Assembly (NCBI RefSeq): GCF_001179925.1
Contig: NZ_CVSF01000064.1
Coordinates: 1-64,000 of the forward strand
Origin: Candidatus Pelagibacter communis
GTDB lineage: Bacteria > Pseudomonadota > Alphaproteobacteria > Pelagibacterales > Pelagibacteraceae
Direction of reading: 5' to 3'
Length of the DNA stretch: 64,000 nucleotides
The first letter of the stretch is position 1. Every line of letters begins with the position of its first letter. The notes below the pieces were generated by a model that saw nothing but the letters and a program-made list of their open reading frames with translations, ran no database searches and was not told the DNA's origin. This document shows, piece by piece, positions 47,107-56,572 of this stretch. The translations under genes were made by a program, and so were the position numbers.

Positions 47107-48344
47107 TTAGTCAACTTAATTATTACGTGATTTTTTTTACCATGTGATAATTTAATTAAATTCAGATTTTCAAAAATTTTTAACGACACTAAATAATTTT
47201 CTCTTTCAATAGGAATATCATTAATCTTTATTCCATTATCTTTAATCGCTCTTCTGACTTCTCCTTTTGATTTTAATAATTTAGATCTAACAACTAAGTC
47301 TAAAATACTAAGACCTTCTTTTAATTCATTTTTTTTAATTTTAATAATTGGAAGTTCAGTCTGATTGTTTATTTCTTTTTTTACAAAAATTGAAATTGAT
47401 GTTTTAAAAGCTTTATTTGCTTCATTTTGACCATGAAGCATTTTTGTAGCTTCTAAAGCTAATTTTTCTTTTAAATCATTAATATTCATATTTTTCATAT
47501 TTTCTATTTTAGATACCTCAAGATCTGTAAACATTTTCAAAAACTTTATAACATCTTTGTCATCTGTATTTCTCCAGAATTGATAATAATCATATGGTGA
47601 CAAAAGTTTTTTATCTAACCAAATTGCTCCTTTTTCAGTCTTACCCATTTTTGTTCCAGAAGCTAACGTGATTAGAGGAGTTGTAAGACCATAAACATGT
47701 TTATTTGAATGTCTTTTAATGAGTTCAACACCATTTACAATATTTCCCCATTGATCTGAGCCTCCAATTTGTAATAGGCAATTTTTAGTTTTGTTAAGTT
47801 CTAAAAAATCGTAAGCTTGTAATATCATATAATTAAATTCCATGTAACTAAGAGACTGTTCTCTTTCTAATCTTAATTTAACACTTTCAAAGCTGAGCAT
47901 TTTATTAATTGTAAAATGTTTTCCAATTTCTCTTAAAAAATTTATATAATTTAATTTTCCAAGCCATTTATAATTATTGACAAAAATTGGTTTTAATTTT
48001 GGATTATCTGATTTCAAAAAAATATTAAATACTCTCTGAATACTTTTTATGTTACTTTCAATTTGTTTTTCAGATAAAATTTTTCGTGTTTCTTCTTTTC
48101 CTGATGGATCACCAATCCTAGTTGTTCCGCCTCCTAATAGAACTATAGGTCTATGACCATGTTTTTGAAGAAGTCTTAGACACATTATTTGAATTAAACT
48201 TCCGACATGTAAACTTGAAGCAGTACTATCAAATCCAATATAGGCGTGTATTTTTTTATTATCTAGTAAATCCGATAATTCATTTTCGTTAGTGCATTGG
48301 TAAAAATAACCCCTGTCTTTAAATTCATTTAAAAATTTATTCAT
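47103..48344 (-). CDS. tyrS: Tyrosyl-tRNA synthetase
   Basis: About 413 residues from MNKFLNEFKDRGY; a 38-residue upstream extension would run into anmK and is rejected. Class I motifs: YIGFDSTASSLHVGSLIQIM (HIGH-type, HVGS), LQIGGSDQWGNIVNG (tyrosine pocket) and LASGTKMGKTEKGAIW (KMSKS-type, KMGKT). A C-terminal S4-like RNA-binding domain has SKGEVRRAIKDNGIKIND. It charges tRNA-Tyr. Divergent from anmK with a 47-base gap. Confidence 0.95.
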   Translation of the reverse strand: MNKFLNEFKDRGYFYQCTNENELSDLLDNKKIHAYIGFDSTASSLHVGSLIQIMCLRLLQKHGHRPIVLLGGGTTRIGDPSGKEETRKILSEKQIESNIKSIQRVFNIFLKSDNPKLKPIFVNNYKWLGKLNYINFLREIGKHFTINKMLSFESVKLRLEREQSLSYMEFNYMILQAYDFLELNKTKNCLLQIGGSDQWGNIVNGVELIKRHSNKHVYGLTTPLITLASGTKMGKTEKGAIWLDKKLLSPYDYYQFWRNTDDKDVIKFLKMFTDLEVSKIENMKNMNINDLKEKLALEATKMLHGQNEANKAFKTSISIFVKKEINNQTELPIIKIKKNELKEGLSILDLVVRSKLLKSKGEVRRAIKDNGIKINDIPIERENYLVSLKIFENLNLIKLSHGKKNHVIIKLTN

Positions 48345-48391
48345 AAGCGTATACTTCCACAATATACAAATTTTATTAAAAAAAAATAAGA

Positions 48392-49552
48392 ATGGCAAAA
48401 ATTTACACAGCTTTAGGTTTAATGAGTGGAACCTCAATGGATGGGGTAGATGCCTCAATTATATCCTCAGTTGATGGCATCAGATTTGATGAAAAATTCA
48501 ATAGATTTTACGAATATGATAAGGGTCTCTATCAAAAAATAAGCAATATCAGAGATAATATATTTACTTCAAAAGATTTAAAAAAACAAAAAAAAGAGCT
48601 GAATGCTCTTGAAAAAGAAATAACTTTGTTTCATGCTAAAGTAGTTGATGATGTTAGCCAAACCATTAATGAATCAAATATTCCTGAATTTGAAATCATA
48701 GGTTTTCACGGACAAACTATGTTTCATAGTCCTAAAGAAAAAATTTCTGTTCAGTTAGGCGATGGAAAGCTTTTATCTCAACTTACCAAAAAAATAGTGG
48801 TGTATGATTTCAGACAAAATGATTTAATTAATGGTGGTCAAGGAGCACCTTTAACTCCTGTTTTTCATGAAAGTTTAAGAAACAAAATATGTGAAAATGC
48901 TCCGGTAATATTCATTAATATTGGTGGAATTACTAACGTAACTTGCTTTCATTCAAAAAATAAACTTGATGAATCAATGTTTGCTAGTGATATAGGACCA
49001 GGAAATTGTTTAATCGATGAATGGATGAGAAAAAATTCAAAAACAAGATATGATAAAAATGGACTTACTGCTAAATCTGGAAAAATAAATGAACTTATAT
49101 TGAATCAAGCATTAGATAATTTTGAAACTAGATTTAATAGTTCATTAGACATTAAAGATTTTGATATTTCATTTGTTAGAGGTCTTTCTTTAGAGGATGG
49201 TGCTGCAACAATTACAAATTTTACGGCTGAAATAATTTCATCGAATTTAAAAGATTTATTAAATAAAAATGAATTTGAACCTGATGATCATATACATTTA
49301 AATTTTATAATTTGTGGAGGAGGGAGAAAAAATGATTGTTTGATGAATTTTTTAACTCAATACATATCTAAAAAAATTGGTTATAAAAATTTTCAATTAA
49401 TCGATGAGCATGGAATTGACGGAGATTTTATTGAGTCACAAGCATTTGCTTTTCTTGCAATAAGGTCATTTCTTGAATTACCAATTTCTTTTCCTAAAAC
49501 TACAGGATGCAATAAACCATGTACTGGCGGAATAATAGTAAGTAATTTTTAA
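48392..49552 (+). CDS. anmK: Anhydro-N-acetylmuramic acid kinase
   Basis: 386 residues. It phosphorylates and opens 1,6-anhydro-MurNAc in cell-wall recycling. ALGLMSGTSMDGVDASII opens the protein (ATP phosphate loop), GFHGQTMFHSP near 108, FINIGGITNVTCF near 172, SDIGPGNCLIDEWM near 198 and FIICGGGRKN near 306 are family signatures. Its stop shares the palindrome TTAA with the convergent hydrolase stop. It suits the presence of PBP1A, but other recycling genes are not in view. Confidence 0.93.
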   Translation: MAKIYTALGLMSGTSMDGVDASIISSVDGIRFDEKFNRFYEYDKGLYQKISNIRDNIFTSKDLKKQKKELNALEKEITLFHAKVVDDVSQTINESNIPEFEIIGFHGQTMFHSPKEKISVQLGDGKLLSQLTKKIVVYDFRQNDLINGGQGAPLTPVFHESLRNKICENAPVIFINIGGITNVTCFHSKNKLDESMFASDIGPGNCLIDEWMRKNSKTRYDKNGLTAKSGKINELILNQALDNFETRFNSSLDIKDFDISFVRGLSLEDGAATITNFTAEIISSNLKDLLNKNEFEPDDHIHLNFIICGGGRKNDCLMNFLTQYISKKIGYKNFQLIDEHGIDGDFIESQAFAFLAIRSFLELPISFPKTTGCNKPCTGGIIVSNF

Positions 49553-50205
49553 TATAAAGCTGTTTCTTTTTTAATATACTTATCCAAGTATTTTACTAAC
49601 TGTTCTTCATTTTTTGAAAAAAAATGATTTCCATCAGGAACAGATTGAAATTCAACTTTGATACCTTTTTGGGAACTTAATCTCTTATTAAGGTCTGTTA
49701 TATATTCCAAAGGAACTAGTTCATCTTTTTTTCCGTAAATCATCAACCCTGAAGTTGGACAAGGCGATAAAAAAGAAAAATCATAGACATTAGGCTGTGG
49801 TGATATTGCTATAAATCTATTTATCTCAGGTCTTCGCATCAATAATTGCATTGCAATCAATGAACCAAAAGAAAAACCAGAGACCCAACATTGTGAGTTA
49901 TCAAAGTTTTCTCTCTCTAACCAATCTAATGCAGCAGCAGCATCTGCTAGCTCTCCTTGACCATTGTCAAATTCACCATCACTTTTTCCAACCCCTCTAA
50001 AATTAACTCTACAAACTGAAAAATCGTTATCCATAAAAGTTTTAAATGTCTCAACGACAACTTTATTATTCATAGTTCCACCATATTGTGGATGGGGTTG
50101 TAATACTAAAGCTATTGGAGATGTATTTTTTTTGCTTTTAAAATATTTTGCTTCAAGTCTTCCTGCGGGCCCTGGTATAAAAATTTCTAAAACTTTATTG
50201 TCCAT
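49549..50205 (-). CDS. Alpha/beta hydrolase
   Basis: 218 residues. LVLQPHPQYGGTMNNKVV near 33 is the oxyanion-side HP loop, VNFRGVGKSDGEFDNGQGELADAAAALDWL follows, and VSGFSFGSLIA near 108 is the G-x-S-x-G nucleophile elbow. GKKDELVPL supplies the acid and DGNHFFSK the histidine. This is the small cytosolic hydrolase group often annotated dienelactone-hydrolase-like; the substrate is unknown. Divergent from iscR, with a 134-base gap that holds the suf promoter. Confidence 0.82.
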   Translation of the reverse strand: MDNKVLEIFIPGPAGRLEAKYFKSKKNTSPIALVLQPHPQYGGTMNNKVVVETFKTFMDNDFSVCRVNFRGVGKSDGEFDNGQGELADAAAALDWLERENFDNSQCWVSGFSFGSLIAMQLLMRRPEINRFIAISPQPNVYDFSFLSPCPTSGLMIYGKKDELVPLEYITDLNKRLSSQKGIKVEFQSVPDGNHFFSKNEEQLVKYLDKYIKKETALY

Positions 50206-50291
50206 AATTGTTATTGATTATTATTCTCAAAAAAAAATTAGGTTTATCATAACTGCGTGACAAAATGTTAGTCTTTTTTTATTTTAGATAC

Positions 50292-50319
50292 TTGACTAAT
50301 TTAGTCAGGTTTATATATA
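50292..50319 (+). promoter_or_regulatory. iscR-suf promoter with IscR-like palindrome
   Basis: A perfect 15-base palindrome TGACTAA-T-TTAGTCA lies at 50293-50307 and is flanked by ATACT and GGTTTAT, strongly resembling the type 1 IscR site known from gammaproteobacteria. TTGACT (50292-50297) can act as -35 and TATATA (50314-50319) as -10 with a 16-base spacer, so bound repressor would cover the -35. iscR starts 20 bases further on. This predicts autorepression by holo-IscR. Confidence 0.75.
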
Positions 50320-50339
50320 CCCTCTAAAATAGCGGATTT

Positions 50340-50765
50340 ATGAAACTAACATCTAAAGGCAGATATGCGGTAATGGCTTTAGCGGACTTGGCAAGATTTG
50401 ACAATATCAATCCAGTTTCTCTAAGAGATATATCTTTAAGACAGGGTATTTCTTTAGATTATCTAGAACAGATTTTCTCAAAATTAAGAAAAAAAGACAT
50501 AGTTCAAAGTGTCAGAGGAACTCAAGGAGGATATGTTTTAAATAAGAAAGCTAAAGAAATAAAGTTAACAAATATTTTTGATGCCGTAGATGAAAAAGTA
50601 AAGACAGTTCAGTGCAAAAAAGACTCAAAAAAAGGATGTAACGGTAAATCTACAAAATGTTTAACTCATAATCTTTGGGATGAGCTTGAAAATCATATTA
50701 ATAACTTTTTTGAAGAAAAAAGCTTAGAGGATTTAGTTAAAGACAATGTTGAAAGAAGAATTTGA
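50340..50765 (+). CDS. iscR: Rrf2-family iron-sulfur regulator IscR
   Basis: 141 residues. The winged-helix domain begins [20 protein letters not shown] and [41 protein letters not shown]. Three cysteines in [22 protein letters not shown] (residues about 87-103) match the 2Fe-2S ligands of IscR, including the CLTHxLW ending. It likely senses Fe-S status and controls the operon it heads through the palindrome upstream. sufB follows its stop by one base. Confidence 0.9.
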   Translation: MKLTSKGRYAVMALADLARFDNINPVSLRDISLRQGISLDYLEQIFSKLRKKDIVQSVRGTQGGYVLNKKAKEIKLTNIFDAVDEKVKTVQCKKDSKKGCNGKSTKCLTHNLWDELENHINNFFEEKSLEDLVKDNVERRI

Positions 50766-50766
50766 A

Positions 50767-52209
50767 ATGGATACTAGAGAAAAAGATATCGAAAATCTTA
50801 AAGATTATAAATATGGTTTTTCAACCGATATTGAAAATATTAAAGCTCCAAAAGGGTTAAATGAAGAGGTTATAAAATTTATATCGAATATTAAAAAAGA
50901 ACCACAATGGATGTTAGAATTTAGATTAAATGCTTTTAAAAGATTTAAATTATTAAAAGAACCAAATTGGCAAAAACCAAAATATCCAAAAATTGATTAT
51001 CAAGATTTATATTATTATTCTGCACCAAAAAGTATGAAAGATAAACCTAAAAGTCTTGATGAACTTGATCCAAAACTTTTAGAAACATATAAAAAACTTG
51101 GTATTCCTTTACAAGAGCAAGCAAGATTAAATGGAATTGCAGTAGATGCAGTATTTGACTCTGTGTCAGTAGCAACAACATTTAAAGAAGAATTAACAAA
51201 ACAAGGAATTATTTTTTGCTCTATGTCTGAAGCCATACAAAATCATCCCAATTTAGTTAAAAAACATTTAGGAACAGTAATACCTACTACAGATCATTTT
51301 TTTGCTACTTTAAACTCTGCTGTTTTTACGGACGGATCATTTGTTTACATACCAGAAGGTGTTAGATGTCCAATGGAGCTATCTACATATTTTAGAATAA
51401 ATGCATCTGAAACTGGACAGTTTGAAAGGACATTAATTATAGCAGACAAAGGAAGTTATGTTAGTTATCTGGAAGGCTGCACAGCTCCAATGAGAGATGA
51501 GAATCAATTACATGCTGCCAATGTAGAATTAATCGCTTTAGATGATGCAGAAATAAAATATTCTACAGTTCAAAATTGGTATCCAGGAGATGAAAATGGT
51601 AAGGGTGGTATCTATAATTTTGTAACTAAAAGAGGATTGTGTAAAGGAAAAAATTCTAAAATCTCTTGGACACAAGTAGAAACAGGTTCGGCTATAACTT
51701 GGAAATATCCAAGTTGTATTTTAAAGGGAGATAATTCAATAGGTGAATTTTATTCAATCGCAATTACAAATAATCATCAAAAAGCTGATACGGGAACAAA
51801 AATGATCCATTTAGGTAATAATACAAAAAGTAAAATAATTTCCAAAGGTATTAGTGCCGGATTTTCAGATATGACCTATAGAGGTCTCGTTGATATTAAT
51901 TCAAGAGCAAAAAATTCTAGTAACTATACACAATGTGATTCTTTGTTAATGGGAAACAAATGTGGAGCTCACACTGTTCCTTATATTAAAAATAAAAATT
52001 TTGATTCTAATATTGCTCATGAAGCCACTACATCAAAAATAAGTGAGGAACAATTACATTATTGTCAACAAAGAGGTTTGAGCTCAGAAGAGGCTGTTGG
52101 GTTAATTGTGAATGGTTTTTGCAAAGAAGTATTACAACAACTACCTATGGAATTTGCAGTTGAAGCTCAAAAACTTGTGGGTATTAGTCTTGAAGGGAGC
52201 GTTGGATAA
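50767..52209 (+). CDS. sufB: Fe-S assembly scaffold SufB
   Basis: About 480 residues from MDTREKD; an ATG at 50746 overlapping iscR is the alternative. [38 protein letters not shown] is the typical SufB opening. The beta-helix core includes [69 protein letters not shown] and the C-terminal [37 protein letters not shown]. It builds Fe-S clusters with SufC and SufD in the cytoplasm. Abuts sufC (TAATG overlap). Confidence 0.95.
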   Translation: MDTREKDIENLKDYKYGFSTDIENIKAPKGLNEEVIKFISNIKKEPQWMLEFRLNAFKRFKLLKEPNWQKPKYPKIDYQDLYYYSAPKSMKDKPKSLDELDPKLLETYKKLGIPLQEQARLNGIAVDAVFDSVSVATTFKEELTKQGIIFCSMSEAIQNHPNLVKKHLGTVIPTTDHFFATLNSAVFTDGSFVYIPEGVRCPMELSTYFRINASETGQFERTLIIADKGSYVSYLEGCTAPMRDENQLHAANVELIALDDAEIKYSTVQNWYPGDENGKGGIYNFVTKRGLCKGKNSKISWTQVETGSAITWKYPSCILKGDNSIGEFYSIAITNNHQKADTGTKMIHLGNNTKSKIISKGISAGFSDMTYRGLVDINSRAKNSSNYTQCDSLLMGNKCGAHTVPYIKNKNFDSNIAHEATTSKISEEQLHYCQQRGLSSEEAVGLIVNGFCKEVLQQLPMEFAVEAQKLVGISLEGSVG

Positions 52210-52943
52210 TGCTCAAGATAAGTAATTTAAATGCTAACATTGATAATAAGACAATTTTGAAGGGGTTTTCATTAAACATAAATCCCGGAGAAGTGCATGC
52301 AATAATGGGTCCTAATGGATCAGGCAAGAGTACGTTATCAAATATTTTATCTGGAAAAAAAGGCTATGAAGTGTCTGGTGATATTTTGTTTGAAAATAAA
52401 AATTTATTTGACTTAGAAACAGAAGAAAGAGCCCATAAAGGTATTTTTTTAGCTTTTCAATATCCATTAGAAATTCCTGGGGTAAATACAAATATTTTTC
52501 TAAAAACTTCTTTGAATGCAATAAGAAAAGCTCGAGGTGAAAAAGAGCTTGATGCTATCGAATTTTTAAAACTTGTAAAAGAAAAAGCAAAAGAGCTAAA
52601 ATTTGATGAGGAAAAATTGAGCAGACAGCTGAATGTTGGTTTTTCAGGTGGTGAAAAAAAGAAAAATGAAATTTTACAAATGTCGATGTTAGCTCCCAAG
52701 TTATCAATTTTAGATGAGACAGATTCAGGTTTAGACATTGATGCATTAAAAATTGTTGCCGATGGTGTAAACACTCTAAGAAGTAAAGACAATTCTTTTT
52801 TGATAATCACTCATTATCAAAGATTGTTAGATTATATTAAACCAGATTTTGTTCATGTTTTAATGAATGGAAAAATAATTAAGTCAGGTGGACCTGAGCT
52901 AGCATTAGAATTAGAAAAAAAAGGATACGAAAACTTTAATTAA
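52209..52943 (+). CDS. sufC: Fe-S assembly ATPase SufC
   Basis: 244 residues, an ABC-type ATPase. [18 protein letters not shown] near 33 is Walker [15 protein letters not shown] the Q-loop region of Suf[18 protein letters not shown] near 143 the signature motif and [22 protein letters not shown] Walker B with the D-loop; [11 protein letters not shown] gives the H-switch. It powers the SufBCD scaffold and is not membrane-bound. sufD follows without a gap. Confidence 0.96.
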   Translation: MLKISNLNANIDNKTILKGFSLNINPGEVHAIMGPNGSGKSTLSNILSGKKGYEVSGDILFENKNLFDLETEERAHKGIFLAFQYPLEIPGVNTNIFLKTSLNAIRKARGEKELDAIEFLKLVKEKAKELKFDEEKLSRQLNVGFSGGEKKKNEILQMSMLAPKLSILDETDSGLDIDALKIVADGVNTLRSKDNSFLIITHYQRLLDYIKPDFVHVLMNGKIIKSGGPELALELEKKGYENFN

Positions 52944-54191
52944 ATGACAGATCAAATTAAAATAGATTTTGAAAAGATAATCAAAAATTTGGAATTAACT
53001 GAGACTGAAGTAGATTTAAAAAAAAAGTCTTTGAATAAATTTATTGAAAATGGATTCCCAAACAAAAAACTGGAAAACTGGAAGTTTCTAGACATAAATC
53101 AAATTATTCAAAAAAATATTGGTGAATTAAGTTTTTTTAACGATTATTCATTATCAAATAAAGTTGATACATCAATTTTTGTAAATGGATTGGAACATAA
53201 TAAAATTGTTTTTATAAACGGAAAAATTGAAAAAATTGATTTTAGTTATGAAAACAAAGATAAAATTGAGATAAAAGAAAGCTCACATTTCAAAAACGAT
53301 TTAAAAAATACTAATTCTTTAATTGATTTGAATAATGCATTTACAAATAAAATTTATAAAATTTTGATTAAAAAGGGCTATTCTTTGAAAAAGCCCTTAA
53401 TTGTATATCATGCAACTAACAAATACATGAATTCAAAGAATATCAATTTAAGATTAGAATTTCAATTGGAACAAAACAGCTCTCTGAGATTAATTGATTA
53501 CTTTAGTCACGCCTCAGAAAAAAATTTTATAAATATCCATTATAATTTTGCATTGCAAAAAGATGCAATTTTAAAAAATTACAAAATTGATAAAACAAAA
53601 AATAAAAATTTAAAATATTCTTTTAATAATATTGATCAGGATGAAAATAGCATTTCAGAAACTTTTATTTTGTCATCTGGATCTAGTTATTTAAAGAATG
53701 AGATTAACTGTAATTTAAATGGAAAATACTCATCAGCTTTTGTGAATGGTGTTTTTTCTATTACTAACAATCATCAACATGAAATAAGAACCACAATTAA
53801 TCATTTAATTGAAAATACAAAAAGTTATCAATTAATCAAAGGTGTTCTTGGAAAAGATTCTAAAGCTGTTTATCAAGGAAAAATATTCGTCGATCAAAAA
53901 GCCCAAAAAACTGATGGCTACCAATTAAGTAAAGCAATATTGCTAGACGAGACCTCAGAATTTAATGCAAAACCTGAATTAGAAATTTATGCTGATGATG
54001 TAAAATGCTCTCACGGATCAGCATCAGGTAGTTTAAATGAAAACTCAATATTTTATTTAATGTCCAGAGGTCTAAATTATCAACAATCTAAAGAACTTCT
54101 AATCAATGGATTTATACTTGATGTAATTGAAAAAATTACCGACCTGGAAATAAAAAATTTAATAAAAAATATAATAGGATTAAAAGAATGA
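52944..54191 (+). CDS. sufD: Fe-S assembly protein SufD
   Basis: 415 residues. The N-terminal helical part holds ENGFPNKKLENWKFLDINQI, the usual SufD motif (P..K.E.WKYT). The C-terminal beta-helix and tail include NHQHEIRTTINHLIENTKSYQLIKGVLGKDSKAVYQGKIFVDQKAQKTDGYQLSKAILL and AKPELEIYADDVKCSHGSASGSLNENSIFYLMSRGL, with the conserved ADDVKCSHG histidine/cysteine. Partner of SufB and SufC. Overlaps sufS by 4 bases. Confidence 0.93.
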   Translation: MTDQIKIDFEKIIKNLELTETEVDLKKKSLNKFIENGFPNKKLENWKFLDINQIIQKNIGELSFFNDYSLSNKVDTSIFVNGLEHNKIVFINGKIEKIDFSYENKDKIEIKESSHFKNDLKNTNSLIDLNNAFTNKIYKILIKKGYSLKKPLIVYHATNKYMNSKNINLRLEFQLEQNSSLRLIDYFSHASEKNFINIHYNFALQKDAILKNYKIDKTKNKNLKYSFNNIDQDENSISETFILSSGSSYLKNEINCNLNGKYSSAFVNGVFSITNNHQHEIRTTINHLIENTKSYQLIKGVLGKDSKAVYQGKIFVDQKAQKTDGYQLSKAILLDETSEFNAKPELEIYADDVKCSHGSASGSLNENSIFYLMSRGLNYQQSKELLINGFILDVIEKITDLEIKNLIKNIIGLKE

Positions 54192-55408
54192 ATATAGATA
54201 AAATTAAAAAAGAATTTCCAATTTTTGACGAAAAAATTAAAAATAATGATCTAGTTTATTTAGATAGCGCGAATTCTTCCCAAAAACCCAAAGTTGTTTT
54301 AGATAGGATTAACGATTTTTACTCAAAGCAATTTTCAAATGTCGGAAGAAGTTTACATTATTTAGCTGTTGCAGCCACTAATTTGTATGAAAATACAAGA
54401 AGTTCAGTTCAAAAGTATATTAATGCAAAAGATAAAAATGAGATTGTTTTTACAAAAGGAGCTACGGAAGCATTAAATTTGGTAGCAAATACACTTGGTC
54501 AGACTATTTTAGAACCAAATGATGAGGTTTTGATTACTGAATTAGAACATCATTCAAATTATGTTCCTTGGCATTTTCTTAGAAAATCTAAAAATATAAA
54601 AATAAGGTTTGCTGAAATAAATGAAGATGGCGATATTCCAATTGAAAATATTGAAAAAGAAATAACTGATAAAACTAAAATAATAGCAATAACTCATTTA
54701 TCGAATGTTACTGGATCAGTTCTACCAATCAAAGAAATTACACAATTAGCTCACTCAAAAGGAATAGTAGTTGTGGTTGATGGTTGTCAGGGAGGGCCAC
54801 ATTTAAAATTAGATATGCAGGATTTAGATTGTGATTTTTATGCTATTTCGTGTCACAAAATGTATGGACCAACTGGATTAGGAGTTTTATATGGAAAAAA
54901 GAAATGGTTAGAACAACTTCCTCCATATCAAGGTGGGGGTGGAATGATTAATGAAGTAAAAAAAGATAGAATTACTTACGGTGAACTTCCAAATAAGTAC
55001 GAAGCTGGAACAATGGCTACAGCACAAGTAATAGCTTTTGATCAGTCAATTAAATTCCTAGAAACTATTGGAATTGAAAATATAATCAAACATGAAAAAG
55101 AGTTAATAGAGTATGGTCAAGAAATCTTACAAAAAAATAATTCTGTTAAACTAATTGGAAATCCAAAAGAGCGAGGAGGAGTATTATCATTTACTATTGA
55201 AGGTGTTCACCCACATGATATTGCAACTATTTTGGATGAGACCGGTGTTGCAATTAGAGCTGGACACCACTGTTGTCAAATACTTCATGATAAACTTGGA
55301 ATACCTGCGAGCGCTAGAGCGTCATTAGGAGTTTATAATACCAAAGATGATTTAGATAAGTTGAATGAAGGAATTACCAATTGTAAAAAAATATTTGATT
55401 TAAAATGA
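54188..55408 (+). CDS. sufS: Cysteine desulfurase SufS
   Basis: 406 residues, PLP-dependent class V. VYLDSANSSQKPKVVLDRI opens; ELEHHSNYVPW near 120 stacks on PLP; VDGCQGGPHLKLDMQDLDCDFYAISCHKMYGPTGLGVLYGKK carries the PLP lysine (near 225). IRAGHHCCQILHDKLGIPASARASLGVYNT near 358 holds the catalytic cysteine of the SufS group. It delivers sulfur to SufU or SufB. Overlaps sufU by 4 bases. Confidence 0.95.
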   Translation: MNIDKIKKEFPIFDEKIKNNDLVYLDSANSSQKPKVVLDRINDFYSKQFSNVGRSLHYLAVAATNLYENTRSSVQKYINAKDKNEIVFTKGATEALNLVANTLGQTILEPNDEVLITELEHHSNYVPWHFLRKSKNIKIRFAEINEDGDIPIENIEKEITDKTKIIAITHLSNVTGSVLPIKEITQLAHSKGIVVVVDGCQGGPHLKLDMQDLDCDFYAISCHKMYGPTGLGVLYGKKKWLEQLPPYQGGGGMINEVKKDRITYGELPNKYEAGTMATAQVIAFDQSIKFLETIGIENIIKHEKELIEYGQEILQKNNSVKLIGNPKERGGVLSFTIEGVHPHDIATILDETGVAIRAGHHCCQILHDKLGIPASARASLGVYNTKDDLDKLNEGITNCKKIFDLK

Positions 55409-55869
55409 ACTTAAAAGAATTATATCAAGAGATAATTTTAGAACATGGTAAAAATCCAAGAAATTTGGGAAAGACTAAAAATTTTAATAAAGATGCTAAA
55501 GGAAATAACCCATTATGTGGCGACAATGTTCATATATATCTAAAATTAAATGATCAAAGAAAAGTTGAAGATATCTCATTTGAAGGCAGCGGATGTGCAA
55601 TTTCTATGGCATCAGCCTCGATAATGACAGATTTAATAAAAGGTAAAAGCGATAATGAAGCTAAAGAAATAATTGAGGATTTTTTAGGAATGATTAAAGA
55701 AAACCCAGAACTAAAATCAAGTATTCTTAAGGAAGATGATAAAACAAAATTAATGTGTCTTTCAGGAGTTAAACAATATCCTATGAGAGTTAAGTGTGCT
55801 ACCTTATCATGGCATACTTTAATTTCTGCAATGGAAAATGATGGAAAACAAGTAAGTACGGAGGATTAA
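55405..55869 (+). CDS. sufU: SufU-type sulfur acceptor
   Basis: 154 residues. NPLCGDNVHIYLKLN, EGSGCAISMASASIMTDLIKGK and MRVKCATLSWHTL provide the three conserved cysteines and aspartate. The long stretch between the second and third cysteine (about 60 residues) and the RVKCATLxW ending are features of SufU (zinc-dependent sulfur acceptor) and not of classical IscU. It most likely accepts sulfur from SufS. This SufU sits together with sufB/C/D and IscR in one operon. Confidence 0.88.
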   Translation: MNLKELYQEIILEHGKNPRNLGKTKNFNKDAKGNNPLCGDNVHIYLKLNDQRKVEDISFEGSGCAISMASASIMTDLIKGKSDNEAKEIIEDFLGMIKENPELKSSILKEDDKTKLMCLSGVKQYPMRVKCATLSWHTLISAMENDGKQVSTED

Positions 55870-55874
55870 TATTT

Positions 55875-56171
55875 ATGGAAGTGAAAGATAAGATAATTAA
55901 TGAAATAAGAAAAATTTATGATCCTGAGTTACCAGTAAATATTTATGAACTTGGCTTGATTTATGATATAAAAATTTTAGGAAGAAAAGCAGAAATTAAA
56001 ATGACATTGACTACACCAAATTGTCCTGTAGCTGAAAGTTTACCCAAAGAAGTAAAAGAAGGTGCGATGCAAGTAGATGAAATAGATGATGTTGATTTAA
56101 AATTAGTGTGGGACCCACCTTGGAATAAAGATATGATGTCAGATGCAGCGAAATTGGAGTTAAATTTATAA
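55875..56171 (+). CDS. sufT: SufT-like MIP18 (DUF59) protein
   Basis: 98 residues. IYDPELPVNIYELGLIYDIKI near 12-32 is the DUF59/MIP18 opening, and MTLTTPNCPVAESLPKEVKEG carries the conserved cysteine near 55; VWDPPWNKDMMSDAAKLEL is the typical ending. Such proteins help maturation of Fe-S enzymes. It lies five bases after sufU and shares one base with the next start. Confidence 0.9.
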   Translation: MEVKDKIINEIRKIYDPELPVNIYELGLIYDIKILGRKAEIKMTLTTPNCPVAESLPKEVKEGAMQVDEIDDVDLKLVWDPPWNKDMMSDAAKLELNL

Positions 56172-56509
56172 TGGAGCCTATAATTAAATTGAGCGACAAT
56201 GCTGCTAACAGAATTAAAGAAATTATGTCTAATGCTGAAAAAGATGCTTTAGGTGTTAGAGTTTCAGTTAAGTCAGGAGGTTGTGCTGGCATGTCATATG
56301 TAATGGAGTATTCAAAAAAACTTAATCCCAATGACGAGATAATAGAAGATAAGGGTGTTAAAGTATTTATAGATTCTGCAGCAGTTATGTACTTGTTAGG
56401 CACTGAGATGGATTATAAAAAAGAAGAAATATCCTCAACTTTTGTATTCAACAACCCTAACGAAACCGAGAGATGTGGTTGTGGTGAGTCTTTTAAGGTA
56501 GAAAAATAA
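56171..56509 (+). CDS. sufA: A-type Fe-S carrier (SufA/IscA family)
   Basis: 112 residues. LSDNAANRIKEIM opens; VSVKSGGCAGMSYVMEYSKK carries the first cysteine and ERCGCGESFKV the C-terminal CxC, the three ligands of A-type carriers. It passes Fe-S clusters to target enzymes. Last member of the iscR-suf operon. SufA, IscA and ErpA are not distinguishable by eye. Confidence 0.9.
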   Translation: MEPIIKLSDNAANRIKEIMSNAEKDALGVRVSVKSGGCAGMSYVMEYSKKLNPNDEIIEDKGVKVFIDSAAVMYLLGTEMDYKKEEISSTFVFNNPNETERCGCGESFKVEK

Positions 56510-56524
56510 GTAGTATCCCATAAG

Positions 56525-56566
56525 TTGCATAGCAGTATTGCATATATTGCATATCTAGTGTATAAA
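56525..56566 (+). promoter_or_regulatory. Triple TTGCATA repeat and candidate promoter
   Basis: TTGCATA occurs at 56525-56531, 56538-56544 and 56547-56553. The middle copy as -35 (TTGCAT, 56538-56543) stands 17 bases before TATAAA (56561-56566), a good promoter spacing. The -10 is only six bases before the ATG at 56573, so the transcript would begin at or next to the start codon. Confidence 0.45.
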
Positions 56567-56572
56567 GCTTAT

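Noticed and set aside
48345-48458. 38-residue N-terminal extension of tyrS
   Set aside because: It crosses into anmK, lacks similarity to TyrRS and is preceded by no ribosome site; ATG 48344 fits the family.
52312-52810. Three open frames opposite sufC
   Set aside because: All lie inside the ABC ATPase SufC and show no domain or start signal.
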